Positions 44,663-54,499 are shown, numbered from the stretch's first letter. The stretch: 64,000 nt of DNA from Dryocola sp051297175 (GCF_051297175.1 NZ_JBINNY010000001.1:3348001-3412000), one strand, 5' to 3'. Notes: generated from the sequence alone by a model not told the origin. Numbers and translations are program-made.

Positions 44663-45454
44663 ATGCAGGCTGAAATCTTACTTACGCTGAAGCTACAGCA
44701 GCGGCTGTTCGCCGATCCACGTCGCATCGCGCTACTTAAACAAATACAGCATACCGGCTCAATTAGCCAGGGCGCGAAGCTCGCGGGTATCAGCTATAAA
44801 AGCGCCTGGGACGCCATCAACGAGATGAACCAGCTTACCGAAGATACGCTGGTGGAACGCGCAACCGGCGGCAAAGGCGGCGGCGGCGCTATCGTTACGC
44901 GCTACGGTGAACGCCTGATTCAGCTTTACGAGCTGCTGGCACAAATTCAGCAGAAAGCCTTCGACGTGCTGCGCGATGACGCCCTCCCCCTCGATAGCCT
45001 GCTGGCGGCCATTTCACGCTTTTCGCTGCAAACCAGCGCCCGCAACCAGCTTTTTGGCACGGTGCTGCACCGCGATAGCGAGAAGGTTCAGCAGCACGTA
45101 GATATTCTGCTGGCGGATGGCACAACGCGCCTGCAGGCGGCGGTCACACGCGGCAGCGCCGAACGCTTAAACCTGAGCGAAGGCAAAGAGGTGCTGGTGC
45201 TGATCAAAGCGCCGTGGGTCGAAATCACCAAAGACGCCGCGCGCGCGCGCCATGCGGATAACCGCCTGCCGGGCATCGTCAACAGCGTTCAGCAGGGCGC
45301 AGAACAAAGCGAAGTGCTGGTTCAGCTTCAGGACGGACAAACCCTGTGCGCGACCGTGCCTAATAGCGTGGTTGAACAGCAGGAGCTGGCGGAAGGTTCT
45401 GAAGTGGTAGCATTTTTTAATGCTGACCGGGTGATTATCGCCACGCTGTGCTGA
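44663..45454 (+). CDS. modE: Molybdate-responsive regulator ModE
   Basis: The 263-residue dimeric regulator has an N-terminal winged HTH (about 20-80: GSISQGAKLAGISYKSAWDAINEMN; RATGGKGGGGAIVTRYG) and two C-terminal Mop domains (about 125-190 and 200-263) that bind molybdate. The first Mop domain carries LQTSARNQLFGTV. The start ATG 44663 fits the family; upstream residues are rejected. It represses modABC through the operator above. Confidence 0.96.
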   Translation: MQAEILLTLKLQQRLFADPRRIALLKQIQHTGSISQGAKLAGISYKSAWDAINEMNQLTEDTLVERATGGKGGGGAIVTRYGERLIQLYELLAQIQQKAFDVLRDDALPLDSLLAAISRFSLQTSARNQLFGTVLHRDSEKVQQHVDILLADGTTRLQAAVTRGSAERLNLSEGKEVLVLIKAPWVEITKDAARARHADNRLPGIVNSVQQGAEQSEVLVQLQDGQTLCATVPNSVVEQQELAEGSEVVAFFNADRVIIATLC

Positions 45455-45530
45455 ATCTAACCTGTGAATTGACAACGGCGCGGGCAATCCGTCAATGTGA
45501 GGTTAATCACCGCACAAAATGGGATAAAAC

Positions 45531-47009
45531 ATGTCTGCGTTGCAAATTTCGCAAGGATCGTTTCGTCTTGGCGATACACAAACTCTTACTCTTAATGACC
45601 TGACCCTCCGCCTGGGCGAAAGCTGGGCGTTTGTTGGCGCGAACGGCAGCGGCAAATCCGCCCTTGCCCGCGCGCTTGCCGGTTCGCTACCGATAATCAA
45701 AGGCGAACGTTCTAGCTCGTTCTCACGTATTGCCCATCTCTCCTTTGAACGGCTTCAGAAGCTGGTCAGCGATGAGTGGCAGAGAAACAATACCGATCTG
45801 CTTAGCCCGGATGAAGACGATACGGGGCGCACAGCGGCAGAAATTATTCAGGAAGAGGTCAAGGACCCGGCGCGTTGCGATGAACTGGCAGCGCTGTTTG
45901 GTATTCAGCCGCTTCTCTCACGACGTTTTAAATATCTGTCCACCGGGGAAACTCGCAAAACGCTGCTTTGCCAGGCCCTGATGTCAAAACCAGATTTGCT
46001 GATCCTGGATGAGCCGTTTGATGGGCTTGACGTGAAGTCCCGCGAGCAGCTGGCCAGCCTGCTGGGCGAGCTGAGCGCAAACGGCTATACGCTGGTTTTA
46101 GTGCTCAATCGCTTTGATGAAATTCCTCACTTTGTTCAGCATGCGGGCGTGCTGGCAGACTGCACGCTAATTGAGGTCGGCGAAAGAGAAAAGCTTCTTC
46201 AGCAGGCGCTGATAGCACAGCTGGCGCACAGCGAGAAGCTTGCGGGCGTTGCGCTGCCGGAAGCGGACGACCCAAGCGCCCGATTTACTCTGCCCGGCGA
46301 TGAGCCACGTATCGTCCTGCGAAATGGCGTGGTTGAATATAACGATCGGCCCATTCTGCACGAGCTAACCTGGACGGTAAGCCCCGGCGAGCACTGGCAG
46401 ATTGTCGGCCCAAACGGTGCGGGTAAATCGACGCTGTTAAGCCTCGTCACCGGAGATCATCCGCAGGGTTACAGCAATGATTTAACGCTGTTTGGCCGTA
46501 GGCGCGGCAGCGGCGAAACCATCTGGGATATTAAAAAGCATATCGGCTACGTCAGCAGCAGTTTGCACCTGGAATATCGCGTCAGCACCTCGGTGCGCAA
46601 CGTGATACTTTCCGGCTACTTTGATTCCATCGGCATATACCAAGCGGTATCGGATCGGCAGAAAAAGCTCACCGGGGAGTGGCTTAATATGCTCGGCATG
46701 AATAACGCCATAGCCGACGCGCCCTTCCATAGCCTTTCATGGGGACAGCAGCGCCTGGCGCTGATTGCGCGGGCGTTAGTGAAGCACCCCACGATGCTTA
46801 TCCTGGACGAGCCGCTGCAGGGGCTAGACCCGCTTAACCGCCAGCTTGTTCGCCGCTTCGTCGATATATTGATCGGCGAAGGTGAAACCCAGCTGCTGTT
46901 CGTATCGCATCACGCTGAAGATGCGCCGGAATGTATCACCAGGCGGCTCAGCTTTGTGGCGGATGGCGACAGGTATCGCTACGAATTTGAAGAATTACCC
47001 CCTCGCTAA
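45531..47009 (+). CDS. modF: ModF, tandem ABC ATPase
   Basis: The 492-residue protein has two nucleotide-binding domains. The first has Walker A GANGSGKSAL with LSTGETRKTLLCQAL and LLILDEPFDGLD. The second has GPNGAGKSTL with SWGQQRLALIARAL and LILDEPLQGLD. No membrane segment is present. It follows modE by 76 bp, as in E. coli. The function is unclear; a role with intracellular molybdate or photorepair has been suggested. Confidence 0.95.
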   Translation: MSALQISQGSFRLGDTQTLTLNDLTLRLGESWAFVGANGSGKSALARALAGSLPIIKGERSSSFSRIAHLSFERLQKLVSDEWQRNNTDLLSPDEDDTGRTAAEIIQEEVKDPARCDELAALFGIQPLLSRRFKYLSTGETRKTLLCQALMSKPDLLILDEPFDGLDVKSREQLASLLGELSANGYTLVLVLNRFDEIPHFVQHAGVLADCTLIEVGEREKLLQQALIAQLAHSEKLAGVALPEADDPSARFTLPGDEPRIVLRNGVVEYNDRPILHELTWTVSPGEHWQIVGPNGAGKSTLLSLVTGDHPQGYSNDLTLFGRRRGSGETIWDIKKHIGYVSSSLHLEYRVSTSVRNVILSGYFDSIGIYQAVSDRQKKLTGEWLNMLGMNNAIADAPFHSLSWGQQRLALIARALVKHPTMLILDEPLQGLDPLNRQLVRRFVDILIGEGETQLLFVSHHAEDAPECITRRLSFVADGDRYRYEFEELPPR

Positions 47010-47129
47010 ACCCCTATGTGGCGTAACGTTTTACGCCACGTCCTTACTTTCGGACAACCCGCAAGAGCATCGGCAGTCATTATTGATTTATAATGATTTT
47101 TCACCGTTTTTTATGCGATAAGCCACTTG

Positions 47130-47192
47130 GTGTAAACGATTCCACTAATTTATCGCATGTCACACTTTTTGCTTCTCTGATATGCTATGTTT
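47130..47192 (+). promoter_or_regulatory. gal promoter region with external operator OE and CRP site
   Basis: GTGTAAACGATTCCAC at 47130-47145 is identical to the E. coli external operator OE for GalR/GalS. The CRP region follows (about 47147-47168, containing TGTCACA). The overlapping -10 elements TATGCTA and TATGTTT at 47181-47192 correspond to galP2 and galP1. Confidence 0.92.
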
Positions 47193-47223
47193 AATACATA
47201 CCATAGGCGTAATGGAGCGAAAA

Positions 47224-48240
47224 ATGAGAGTTCTGGTAACGGGTGGTAGCGGTTACATAGGCAGTCATACCTGTGTGCAACTGCTGCAAAATGGTCATGA
47301 GGTTGTCATTCTCGATAATCTTTGTAACAGCAAGCGCAGCGTGCTGCCGGTCATCGAGCGTCTGGGCGGTAAGCATCCTCTGTTTATCGACGGCGATATC
47401 CGCGACGAAGCGCTGCTGGCAGAAATCTTCCATGACCATCAGGTTGACGCCGTTATCCACTTCGCAGGCCTTAAGGCGGTGGGTGAATCCGTTAACAAGC
47501 CGCTGGAATATTACGACAACAATGTTACCGGTACGCTGCGCCTGATTTCCGCTATGCGTGCAGCCAACGTCACCAATTTCATTTTTAGCTCTTCGGCGAC
47601 CGTTTACGGCGATCAGCCGCAAATCCCTTATGTTGAAAGTTTCCCTACCGGCACCCCGGCCAGCCCTTACGGTCGCAGCAAGCTGATGGTGGAACAGATT
47701 CTGGCCGACCTGCAAAAAGCCCAGCCAAACTGGAGCGTGGCGCTGCTGCGCTACTTCAACCCGGTTGGCGCGCATCCGTCAGGCGATATGGGTGAAGACC
47801 CGCAGGGCATTCCAAACAACCTGATGCCGTATATCGCGCAGGTTGCCGTTGGCCGCCGTGATTCTCTGGCGGTATTCGGCAACGACTACCCTACCGAAGA
47901 CGGCACCGGCGTGCGTGATTACATACACGTGATGGATCTGGCCGACGGCCACGTTGCCGCAATGCAAACGCTTCAGGGCAAACCCGGCGTGCACATTTAT
48001 AACCTGGGCGCGGGCGTCGGCAGCAGCGTGCTGGACGTTATCAATGCCTTCAGCAAAGCCTGCGGCAAGCCGGTGAATTATCACTTCGCCCCTCGCCGCG
48101 ACGGCGATCTGCCCGCCTACTGGGCCGACGCAGGTAAAGCAGATAGAGAACTCAACTGGCGTGTCAGCCGTACGCTGCAGGAAATGGCAGACGATACGTG
48201 GCGCTGGCAGTCCCGCCACCCTCAAGGCTATCCGGATTAA
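47224..48240 (+). CDS. galE: UDP-glucose 4-epimerase
   Basis: The 338-residue NAD-dependent enzyme interconverts UDP-galactose and UDP-glucose. It has the Rossmann motif GGSGYIGSH and the catalytic Ser-Tyr-Lys set SSSATVYG and YGRSKLMVE. The start ATG 47224 follows TGGAGCG and gives the E. coli length. First gene of galETKM. Confidence 0.98.
   Translation: MRVLVTGGSGYIGSHTCVQLLQNGHEVVILDNLCNSKRSVLPVIERLGGKHPLFIDGDIRDEALLAEIFHDHQVDAVIHFAGLKAVGESVNKPLEYYDNNVTGTLRLISAMRAANVTNFIFSSSATVYGDQPQIPYVESFPTGTPASPYGRSKLMVEQILADLQKAQPNWSVALLRYFNPVGAHPSGDMGEDPQGIPNNLMPYIAQVAVGRRDSLAVFGNDYPTEDGTGVRDYIHVMDLADGHVAAMQTLQGKPGVHIYNLGAGVGSSVLDVINAFSKACGKPVNYHFAPRRDGDLPAYWADAGKADRELNWRVSRTLQEMADDTWRWQSRHPQGYPD
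47243..47258 (+). promoter_or_regulatory. Internal gal operator OI inside galE
   Basis: GTGGTAGCGGTTACAT is identical to the E. coli internal operator. It lies 113 bp from OE (start to start), so the GalR-HU repression loop should form. Confidence 0.92.
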
Positions 48241-48249
48241 GGAAAAGTG

Positions 48250-49296
48250 ATGGAGCAGTTTAACCCGGTGGATCATCCACATCGCCGTTTTAACCCGCTG
48301 ACGGGTCAATGGATTTTGGTTTCTCCGCATCGTGCCAAGCGCCCCTGGCAAGGAGCGCAGGAAACGCCTTCGCAGGAAACGCTTCCGACCCACGATCCGG
48401 ACTGTTTCTTGTGCCCGGGCAACACCCGCGTTACCGGCGACAAGAATCCGCAATATACCGGCACCTTCGTTTTTACAAACGATTTTGCCGCGCTGATGAC
48501 CGACACCCCGGACGCCCCCGCAAGCGGCGATCCGCTGATGCGCTGCGAAAGCGCGCGCGGCACCAGCCGCGTCATCTGTTTCTCGCCCGATCACAGCAAA
48601 ACGCTGCCGCAGCTCTCCGTTCCCGCCCTTGAAGAAGTGGTGAAAACCTGGCAGGAACAGACCGCCGATCTCGGTAAAACCTACCCGTGGGTACAGGTTT
48701 TTGAGAACAAAGGCGCCGCGATGGGCTGCTCTAACCCGCATCCGCACGGTCAGGTTTGGGCGAACAGTTTTCTGCCTAATGAGGTTGCGCGAGAAGACGT
48801 TTTACAGCGCGAATACTTTGCCGAGCAGGGTTCGCCTATGCTCGTCGATTACGCCCAGCGGGAACTGAAAGACGGTAGCCGTACCGTCGTTGAAACCGAA
48901 CACTGGCTTGCCGTGGTGCCGTACTGGGCCGCGTGGCCGTTTGAAACGCTGCTGTTGCCGAAAGCTCACGTGCTGCGCATCACCGATTTGACCGCAGAGC
49001 AAAGCAGCGATCTGGCGCTGGCGCTGAAAAAGCTCACCAGCCGTTACGACAACCTTTTCCAGTGCTCCTTCCCCTATTCGATGGGCTGGCACGGCGCGCC
49101 GTTCAACGGCGAGGAAAACGGCCACTGGCAGCTTCACGCGCATTTTTATCCGCCACTCCTGCGCAGCGCGACGGTGCGTAAATTCATGGTCGGCTATGAA
49201 ATGCTGGCTGAAACCCAACGAGATTTAACCGCTGAGCAAGCCGCAGAACGCCTTCGCGCGGTGTCCGACGTCCATTATCGCGAATCCGGAGAGTAA
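48250..49296 (+). CDS. galT: Galactose-1-phosphate uridylyltransferase
   Basis: The 348-residue enzyme exchanges UMP between UDP-glucose and galactose-1-P. Zinc-site cysteines are in CFLCPGN, and the active-site motif is SNPHPHGQVWA with the nucleophilic His. ATG 48250 with AAGGA upstream is preferred over the adjacent GTG and gives the E. coli length. It is 9 bp after galE. Confidence 0.97.
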   Translation: MEQFNPVDHPHRRFNPLTGQWILVSPHRAKRPWQGAQETPSQETLPTHDPDCFLCPGNTRVTGDKNPQYTGTFVFTNDFAALMTDTPDAPASGDPLMRCESARGTSRVICFSPDHSKTLPQLSVPALEEVVKTWQEQTADLGKTYPWVQVFENKGAAMGCSNPHPHGQVWANSFLPNEVAREDVLQREYFAEQGSPMLVDYAQRELKDGSRTVVETEHWLAVVPYWAAWPFETLLLPKAHVLRITDLTAEQSSDLALALKKLTSRYDNLFQCSFPYSMGWHGAPFNGEENGHWQLHAHFYPPLLRSATVRKFMVGYEMLAETQRDLTAEQAAERLRAVSDVHYRESGE

Positions 49297-49298
49297 CA

Positions 49299-50447
49299 AT
49301 GAGTCTGAAAGATAAAACCCAGCAGATTTTCGCCGATACGTTTGGCTACCCTGCCCCGCTGACCATTCAGGCTCCGGGCCGCGTTAACCTGATTGGCGAG
49401 CACACCGACTATAACGACGGCTTTGTCCTGCCGTGCGCTATCGATTACCAGACGGTAATCAGCTGCGCAAAACGTGATGACCGCATGGTGCGCGTCATTG
49501 CCGCAGATTATGACAATGAAAGCGACGAGTTCTCCCTGGATAAGCCAATTCTTTCCCACGATACCCAGCAGTGGTCAAACTATGTGCGCGGCGTGGTGAA
49601 GCATCTGCAAAAACGCGACAACAGCTTTGGCGGTGCGGATCTGGTCATCAGCGGAAACGTGCCGCAGGGCGCGGGCCTCAGCTCTTCTGCCTCTTTGGAG
49701 GTGGCCGTTGGCAAGGTCTTCCAGCAGCTTTATCACCTGTCGCTGGACGGCGCGCAGCTGGCGTTAAACGGCCAGGAAGCTGAAAACCAGTTCGTCGGCT
49801 GTAACTGTGGGATTATGGACCAGCTGATTTCCGCACTGGGCAAGAAAGACCACGCGCTGCTGATTGACTGCCGTTCTCTTGGCACGAAAGCCGTGTCCAT
49901 GCCAAAAGGCGTGGCCGTGGTGATCATCAACAGCAATTTCAAACGTACCCTGGTTGGCAGCGAATACAACACCCGTCGCCAGCAGTGCGAGACGGGCGCG
50001 CGCTTCTTTAGCCAGAAGGCCCTGCGCGACGTAGAGCTAGCAAAATTCAACGCCGTTGCACACGAACTAGATCCAATCGTTGCGAAGCGCGTGCGCCACG
50101 TTTTAACAGAAAACATTCGTACCGTTGAGGCCGCAGACGCGCTGGCAAAAGGCGACCTGCTGAGGATGGGCCAGCTGATGGCGGAATCACACGCGTCAAT
50201 GCGCGATGATTTCGAAATCACCGTGCCGCAAATCGATACTCTGGTTGAGATCGTCAAAGCTACCATCGGCGATAAAGGCGGCGTTCGCATGACCGGCGGC
50301 GGTTTTGGCGGCTGCATCGTGGCGCTGATCCCAGAAGATTTGGTGCCAGCGGTAGAAAAAGCGGTGGCTGAACAATACGAAGCGAAAACCGGCATTAAAG
50401 AAACGTTTTACGTATGCAAAGCGTCAGAGGGGGCCGGGCAATGCTAA
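49299..50447 (+). CDS. galK: Galactokinase
   Basis: The 382-residue GHMP kinase phosphorylates galactose. Signatures are PGRVNLIGEHTDYNDGFVLP, GAGLSSSASLEVA (ATP-binding loop) and GGGFGGC near the C-terminus. It starts 2 bp after galT and overlaps galM by 7 bp. Confidence 0.98.
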   Translation: MSLKDKTQQIFADTFGYPAPLTIQAPGRVNLIGEHTDYNDGFVLPCAIDYQTVISCAKRDDRMVRVIAADYDNESDEFSLDKPILSHDTQQWSNYVRGVVKHLQKRDNSFGGADLVISGNVPQGAGLSSSASLEVAVGKVFQQLYHLSLDGAQLALNGQEAENQFVGCNCGIMDQLISALGKKDHALLIDCRSLGTKAVSMPKGVAVVIINSNFKRTLVGSEYNTRRQQCETGARFFSQKALRDVELAKFNAVAHELDPIVAKRVRHVLTENIRTVEAADALAKGDLLRMGQLMAESHASMRDDFEITVPQIDTLVEIVKATIGDKGGVRMTGGGFGGCIVALIPEDLVPAVEKAVAEQYEAKTGIKETFYVCKASEGAGQC

Positions 50448-51481
50448 AAGAGACACCTCAGCTCGCGCCTGACGGTCAGCCGTACCGCATCTCCACCCTG
50501 CGTAACGGCGCGGGGATGGTCGTGACCATGATGGACTGGGGCGCGACGCTGCTGTCGTGCCGCGTGCCGATGAAAGACCATACGGTCAGAGAAACGCTGC
50601 TGGGCTGCGCGACGCCGGAAGACTACGTAAACCAGGCGGCCTATTTGGGCGCGACGGTGGGCCGCTACGCCAACCGCATCGCCAATAGCCAGTTCAGCCG
50701 CAATGGGGAAACTTTCACACTTATGGCAAACCAGGGCGTGAACCAGCTGCACGGCGGGCCGGAAGGCTTTGATAAACGCCGCTGGCGGATCGTGCGTCAG
50801 AACGAACAGGAAGTGCTGTACACGCTGGATTCTGCCGATGGCGATCAGGGTTTCCCCGGCGACTGCCGCGTAACGGCGCACTATTCACTGACCGAAGATA
50901 ACCGCCTGTCTATCGAGTTCCGCGCGGGCGTTGATAAGCCCTGCCCGGTTAACCTGACAAATCACGCCTATTTCAACCTGGACGGCGCGCAGAACGACGT
51001 GCGTCAGCATCGCCTGCAGCTTTTTGCCGACAGCTACCTGCCGGTGGACGGCAACGGTATCCCGCAGGCGGGGCTGAAAAGCGTCGAAGGCACGAGCTTT
51101 GATTTCCGCCAGCCGAAAACCATCGCCGACGACTTCCTGAGCGAAGAAGACCAGGTGCTGGTGAAAGGTTACGATCATGCCTTCCTGCTACAAACTAAAG
51201 GCGATGCCGGTATTCCTGCGGCGCAGGTCTGGTCTAGCGATAGTCAGCTGCAAATGACTGTGTTTACCACCGCACCCGCGCTGCAGTTTTATACCGGGAA
51301 TTATTTGGACGGCACACCCGCCCGCGAACAGGGAACCTATACGGCGTATCAGGGCCTGGCGCTGGAAAGCGAATTCCTGCCGGACAGCCCTAATCACCCG
51401 GAATGGCCGCAGCCGGACTGCTGGCTTACGCCTGGCGCAGAGTACCGCAGCCTGACGCAGTACCAGTTTATTCCGCAGTAG
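50441..51481 (+). CDS. galM: Aldose 1-epimerase (mutarotase)
   Basis: The 346-residue enzyme interconverts alpha- and beta-galactose. Catalytic residues are in NLTNHAYFNLDG (His) and ALESEFLPDSPNHP (Glu). The start MLKETPQLAPDGQPYR matches E. coli. Last gene of galETKM. Confidence 0.97.
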   Translation: MLKETPQLAPDGQPYRISTLRNGAGMVVTMMDWGATLLSCRVPMKDHTVRETLLGCATPEDYVNQAAYLGATVGRYANRIANSQFSRNGETFTLMANQGVNQLHGGPEGFDKRRWRIVRQNEQEVLYTLDSADGDQGFPGDCRVTAHYSLTEDNRLSIEFRAGVDKPCPVNLTNHAYFNLDGAQNDVRQHRLQLFADSYLPVDGNGIPQAGLKSVEGTSFDFRQPKTIADDFLSEEDQVLVKGYDHAFLLQTKGDAGIPAAQVWSSDSQLQMTVFTTAPALQFYTGNYLDGTPAREQGTYTAYQGLALESEFLPDSPNHPEWPQPDCWLTPGAEYRSLTQYQFIPQ

Positions 51482-51487
51482 CCTTGT

Positions 51488-51513
51488 GCCCTCCCGCAAC
51501 GGGAGGGCAATTC
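51488..51513 (+). terminator. Terminator of the gal operon
   Basis: GCCCTCCCG and CGGGAGGGC form a perfect 9-bp stem with a 3-base loop, followed by aattctt. It lies 7 bp after galM. Confidence 0.8.
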
Positions 51514-51644
51514 TTATCCTGATTGCTGAATATCCCGCCAAAACCCCACAAATAATAACCGAAGATTCACATCCACCTTACACTTCGCGCTCTTTTTCGC
51601 TATGTTAAACGTTTAGATTGCCGCAGGTCGCCCCACGGCAATAT

Positions 51645-51663
51645 AATGATAATCGTTATCATT
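51645..51663. promoter_or_regulatory. Fur box upstream of gpmA
   Basis: AATGATAATCGTTATCATT is a perfect palindrome that matches the Fur consensus. It lies 28 bp upstream of the gpmA start, in line with the iron control of gpmA in E. coli. Confidence 0.9.
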
Positions 51664-51690
51664 AATCGCAGGCTTATTAAGGAGTAAACT

Positions 51691-52443
51691 ATGGCTGTTA
51701 CTAAGCTGGTACTGGTTCGTCACGGCGAAAGCCAGTGGAACAACGAAAACCGTTTCACCGGTTGGTATGACGTTGATCTCTCTGAGAAGGGTAAAACCGA
51801 AGCGAAAGCGGCAGGTAAACTGCTGAAGGATGAAGGCTACTCCTTCGATTTTGCTTATACCTCCGTGCTGAAACGTGCCATCCACACGCTGTGGAACATC
51901 CTCGATGAACTGGACCAGGCCTGGCTGCCGGTTGAGAAATCCTGGAAGCTGAACGAGCGCCACTACGGCGCGCTGCAGGGTCTGAACAAAGCCGAAACCG
52001 CAGAAAAATACGGTGACGAGCAGGTTAAACAATGGCGTCGTGGCTTTGCCGTGACGCCGCCAGAGCTGACTCGTGATGACGAGCGCTTCCCGGGCCACGA
52101 CCCGCGCTACGCGTCACTGACTGACAAAGAGCTGCCTACTACCGAAAGCCTGGCGCTGACGATTGACCGCGTTATCCCTTACTGGAACGAAACCATTCTG
52201 CCACGCATGAAAAGCGGCGAGCGCGTTATCGTTGCCGCGCACGGCAACTCCCTGCGCGCGCTGGTTAAATTCCTTGATAACCTGAGCGAAGAAGAAATTC
52301 TTGAGCTGAACATCCCGACCGGCGTGCCGTTGGTGTATGAGTTTGACGAGAACTTCAAGCCGTTGAAACGCTACTATCTGGGCAATGCTGACGAAATCGC
52401 AGCAAAAGCCGCAGCGGTTGCCAACCAGGGCAAAGCGAAGTAA
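51691..52443 (+). CDS. gpmA: 2,3-bisphosphoglycerate-dependent phosphoglycerate mutase
   Basis: The 250-residue glycolytic enzyme has the phospho-histidine motif LVRHGESQWN, then FTGWYDVDLSEKG and VAAHGNSLRALVK with the second His. AAGGAG precedes the start. A clear terminator follows. Confidence 0.98.
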   Translation: MAVTKLVLVRHGESQWNNENRFTGWYDVDLSEKGKTEAKAAGKLLKDEGYSFDFAYTSVLKRAIHTLWNILDELDQAWLPVEKSWKLNERHYGALQGLNKAETAEKYGDEQVKQWRRGFAVTPPELTRDDERFPGHDPRYASLTDKELPTTESLALTIDRVIPYWNETILPRMKSGERVIVAAHGNSLRALVKFLDNLSEEEILELNIPTGVPLVYEFDENFKPLKRYYLGNADEIAAKAAAVANQGKAK

Positions 52444-52456
52444 TTCGCCAGATGTG

Positions 52457-52490
52457 AAAAAGGCGTGGTTTAGACCACGCCTTTTATTTT
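52457..52490 (+). terminator. Terminator of gpmA, usable in both directions
   Basis: AAAGGCGTGGT and ACCACGCCTTT pair around TTAG with A- and T-runs outside. It separates gpmA from the convergent phosphoesterase gene. Confidence 0.92.
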
Positions 52491-52525
52491 AAATATCGTT
52501 AGTTTTACAAATTGCTACTCAACCT

Positions 52526-54403
52526 TTAGCACCACACCCACTTCAGATTGCGCGGTAGCGTGCCCCAGCTTTTCAAGCAAACGTTTTTGTAGTCATTTAA
52601 TTTGGTGTCATACAAAAATCGCCCGTTTCTCGTCGCACCATGAACATTAATGTTACTCGCGGCACGTGGTATTTGTATCTGCACTGAGTTACCTAATGCC
52701 AGTCTATATTGTGTAGATGATTTACTACCATCTTCACGCGTATAGTTGACGTTATAAATACCTATATAGCCACCGCCATTTTTCAATGTAATAGTAAAGG
52801 CTTTCTGTTTATAAGGTGTTAAATCTGTAACAGGTACTTTTAAGTTGGCAACACTCAATAACTGTCTCTTTGAAAAATCATTATTGCGAACAGCATAAAC
52901 ATTCATCTGTCGAGAGATATTATTGACTTCAATAAACAAAAAATCGCCAAGGAAAGTAGCGCCACTATTAAAGGCTCTACCCGATCCTGCTAATTTATGG
53001 GTATGGCCATAAAATTCTGTAGTAGCTTCATATTTAGCGAAAAGTGCATCACCATTATTATAATTACCATTATGGGAAAGAACTACTATCGCTTTTCCTT
53101 TTTTACGAGCATCCGCCAGCTGCTCTTCATACCATTCCCGCCCAGAGATAACATGTACATTATAGCGGCGGGCTTGCTCAGCAACAAATCCAGAATAGTC
53201 TGTAGTGTAATCAAGATAGTTATTCAATTGAATAAATCTGATGCCTGATATATCAAAAGTATAAGAGAAGCTACCTGTATAATCTGTTGTCAACGATGGG
53301 AATTTATAACCTGAAATGGCTGTATAATCAACTGACTGTACGTTTTTGCGCGTTTTAATATGTTCAATAAGGTTGCGAATACTGCGGATGGCACAATTAT
53401 TCTGATAACAATCATTAACATTATTTGCATAATCATGATTGCCCAAGCCATACCAATAATCATGATTGAGCGTTTTGAACGCCTCGTCCATCGTGTTCCA
53501 CTGCCATCTGTGCCCAAAATCTGTAATATCTCCGTTAATAATTGTTCCTTTAAAAGCATCGCCATAAAGTGATTTAATACGATTAATTTCCTGGTACTGC
53601 TTCAATATGACAGGTTTGGCATTTTTTTCATCATCAACAGTATATGCAGTACGGGCATATTGTGGATCTGATGTAACTACATAATATTCTTTTGGATGGA
53701 TAACCTTCCAGTACTTATTGCTTTTATTGTTCTCAGGATAATAAGCACTGATTTTTTTAGCATTCCCCGCAAATAACGATTCAAAATAATGCCTACCATC
53801 CGCCCAATCTGCGTAATGTATTTCACCAGGTGTGGTTTGCGCGCTCCATGTTTTTGGTGAACCAAGCGAACCGTAGTAATGCGGGGTAGTCGATACCTCT
53901 TGGTGGATTAAAGATGCATACTTTTGTTTTAGCGTCTGCAAAGACATCAAAGCATCTTCATAACTATCTGATTCGATGGAGTACTCGACTTTCTTTTCTT
54001 TGCCATCAACCTGCCAGACAATTTCACCTGACGTCGACATTACATCCTCAGGAGTAACAGCAGGTGCAGGAGTATTATAGGTAGAACCCGTTACAAGAGG
54101 ATTTGGAACAACTTGACGTTGGGCTTCGGAGATTACCACCCGACTAGAGTCACTGGATATTTTTGATAGAGTTGCTCTGATGGTAATATCATTAACCGGC
54201 TGAGTCTTAACAGCTTGTTGTCCGTTCTGAAGGAGAGGAGGATATGTTGTATCGCTTCCGTTAGCGATTACCGCATACTGGCTGGTATCTTCTTTAATAT
54301 CCTCACCATCGCTGACATAAGACATAACGCTGACCGCAGCGCCAAGAGGTAAGCTTTGGCCTAAAATCAACAATGCCGTAGTAGCCCTAAATATATTTTT
54401 CAT
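52526..54403 (-). CDS. Secreted calcineurin-like phosphoesterase with C-terminal cytolysin-like domain
   Basis: The 625-residue protein begins MKNIFRATTALLILGQSLPL, a signal peptide, so it is exported. An unrecognised N-terminal region (about 25-235) precedes a metallophosphoesterase domain. Its metal-binding motifs are SDPQ (Asp246), NGDITDFGH (291-298), GLGNHDY (321-325), LSHNG (His444) and YGHTHK (466-470). The last 90 residues (GGYIGIYNVNYT, IQIPRAASNINVHGAT, KSWGTLP) resemble the C-terminal Ig-like domain of thiol-activated cytolysins, without the Trp-rich undecapeptide. AGAGG precedes the start. The gene is clearly AT-richer than its surroundings and splits the usual gpmA-aroG pair, so it was probably acquired. 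Substrate and target are unknown. Confidence 0.8.
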   Translation of the reverse strand: MKNIFRATTALLILGQSLPLGAAVSVMSYVSDGEDIKEDTSQYAVIANGSDTTYPPLLQNGQQAVKTQPVNDITIRATLSKISSDSSRVVISEAQRQVVPNPLVTGSTYNTPAPAVTPEDVMSTSGEIVWQVDGKEKKVEYSIESDSYEDALMSLQTLKQKYASLIHQEVSTTPHYYGSLGSPKTWSAQTTPGEIHYADWADGRHYFESLFAGNAKKISAYYPENNKSNKYWKVIHPKEYYVVTSDPQYARTAYTVDDEKNAKPVILKQYQEINRIKSLYGDAFKGTIINGDITDFGHRWQWNTMDEAFKTLNHDYWYGLGNHDYANNVNDCYQNNCAIRSIRNLIEHIKTRKNVQSVDYTAISGYKFPSLTTDYTGSFSYTFDISGIRFIQLNNYLDYTTDYSGFVAEQARRYNVHVISGREWYEEQLADARKKGKAIVVLSHNGNYNNGDALFAKYEATTEFYGHTHKLAGSGRAFNSGATFLGDFLFIEVNNISRQMNVYAVRNNDFSKRQLLSVANLKVPVTDLTPYKQKAFTITLKNGGGYIGIYNVNYTREDGSKSSTQYRLALGNSVQIQIPRAASNINVHGATRNGRFLYDTKLNDYKNVCLKSWGTLPRNLKWVWC

Positions 54404-54499
54404 TTTTGCCTCTAAATTCCATTTTGGAGAGGCAACAGTAACATTCCTTTGATTGTTGATTAACTGAATAGTAGTTTCAAATATACTTATATATAAACT

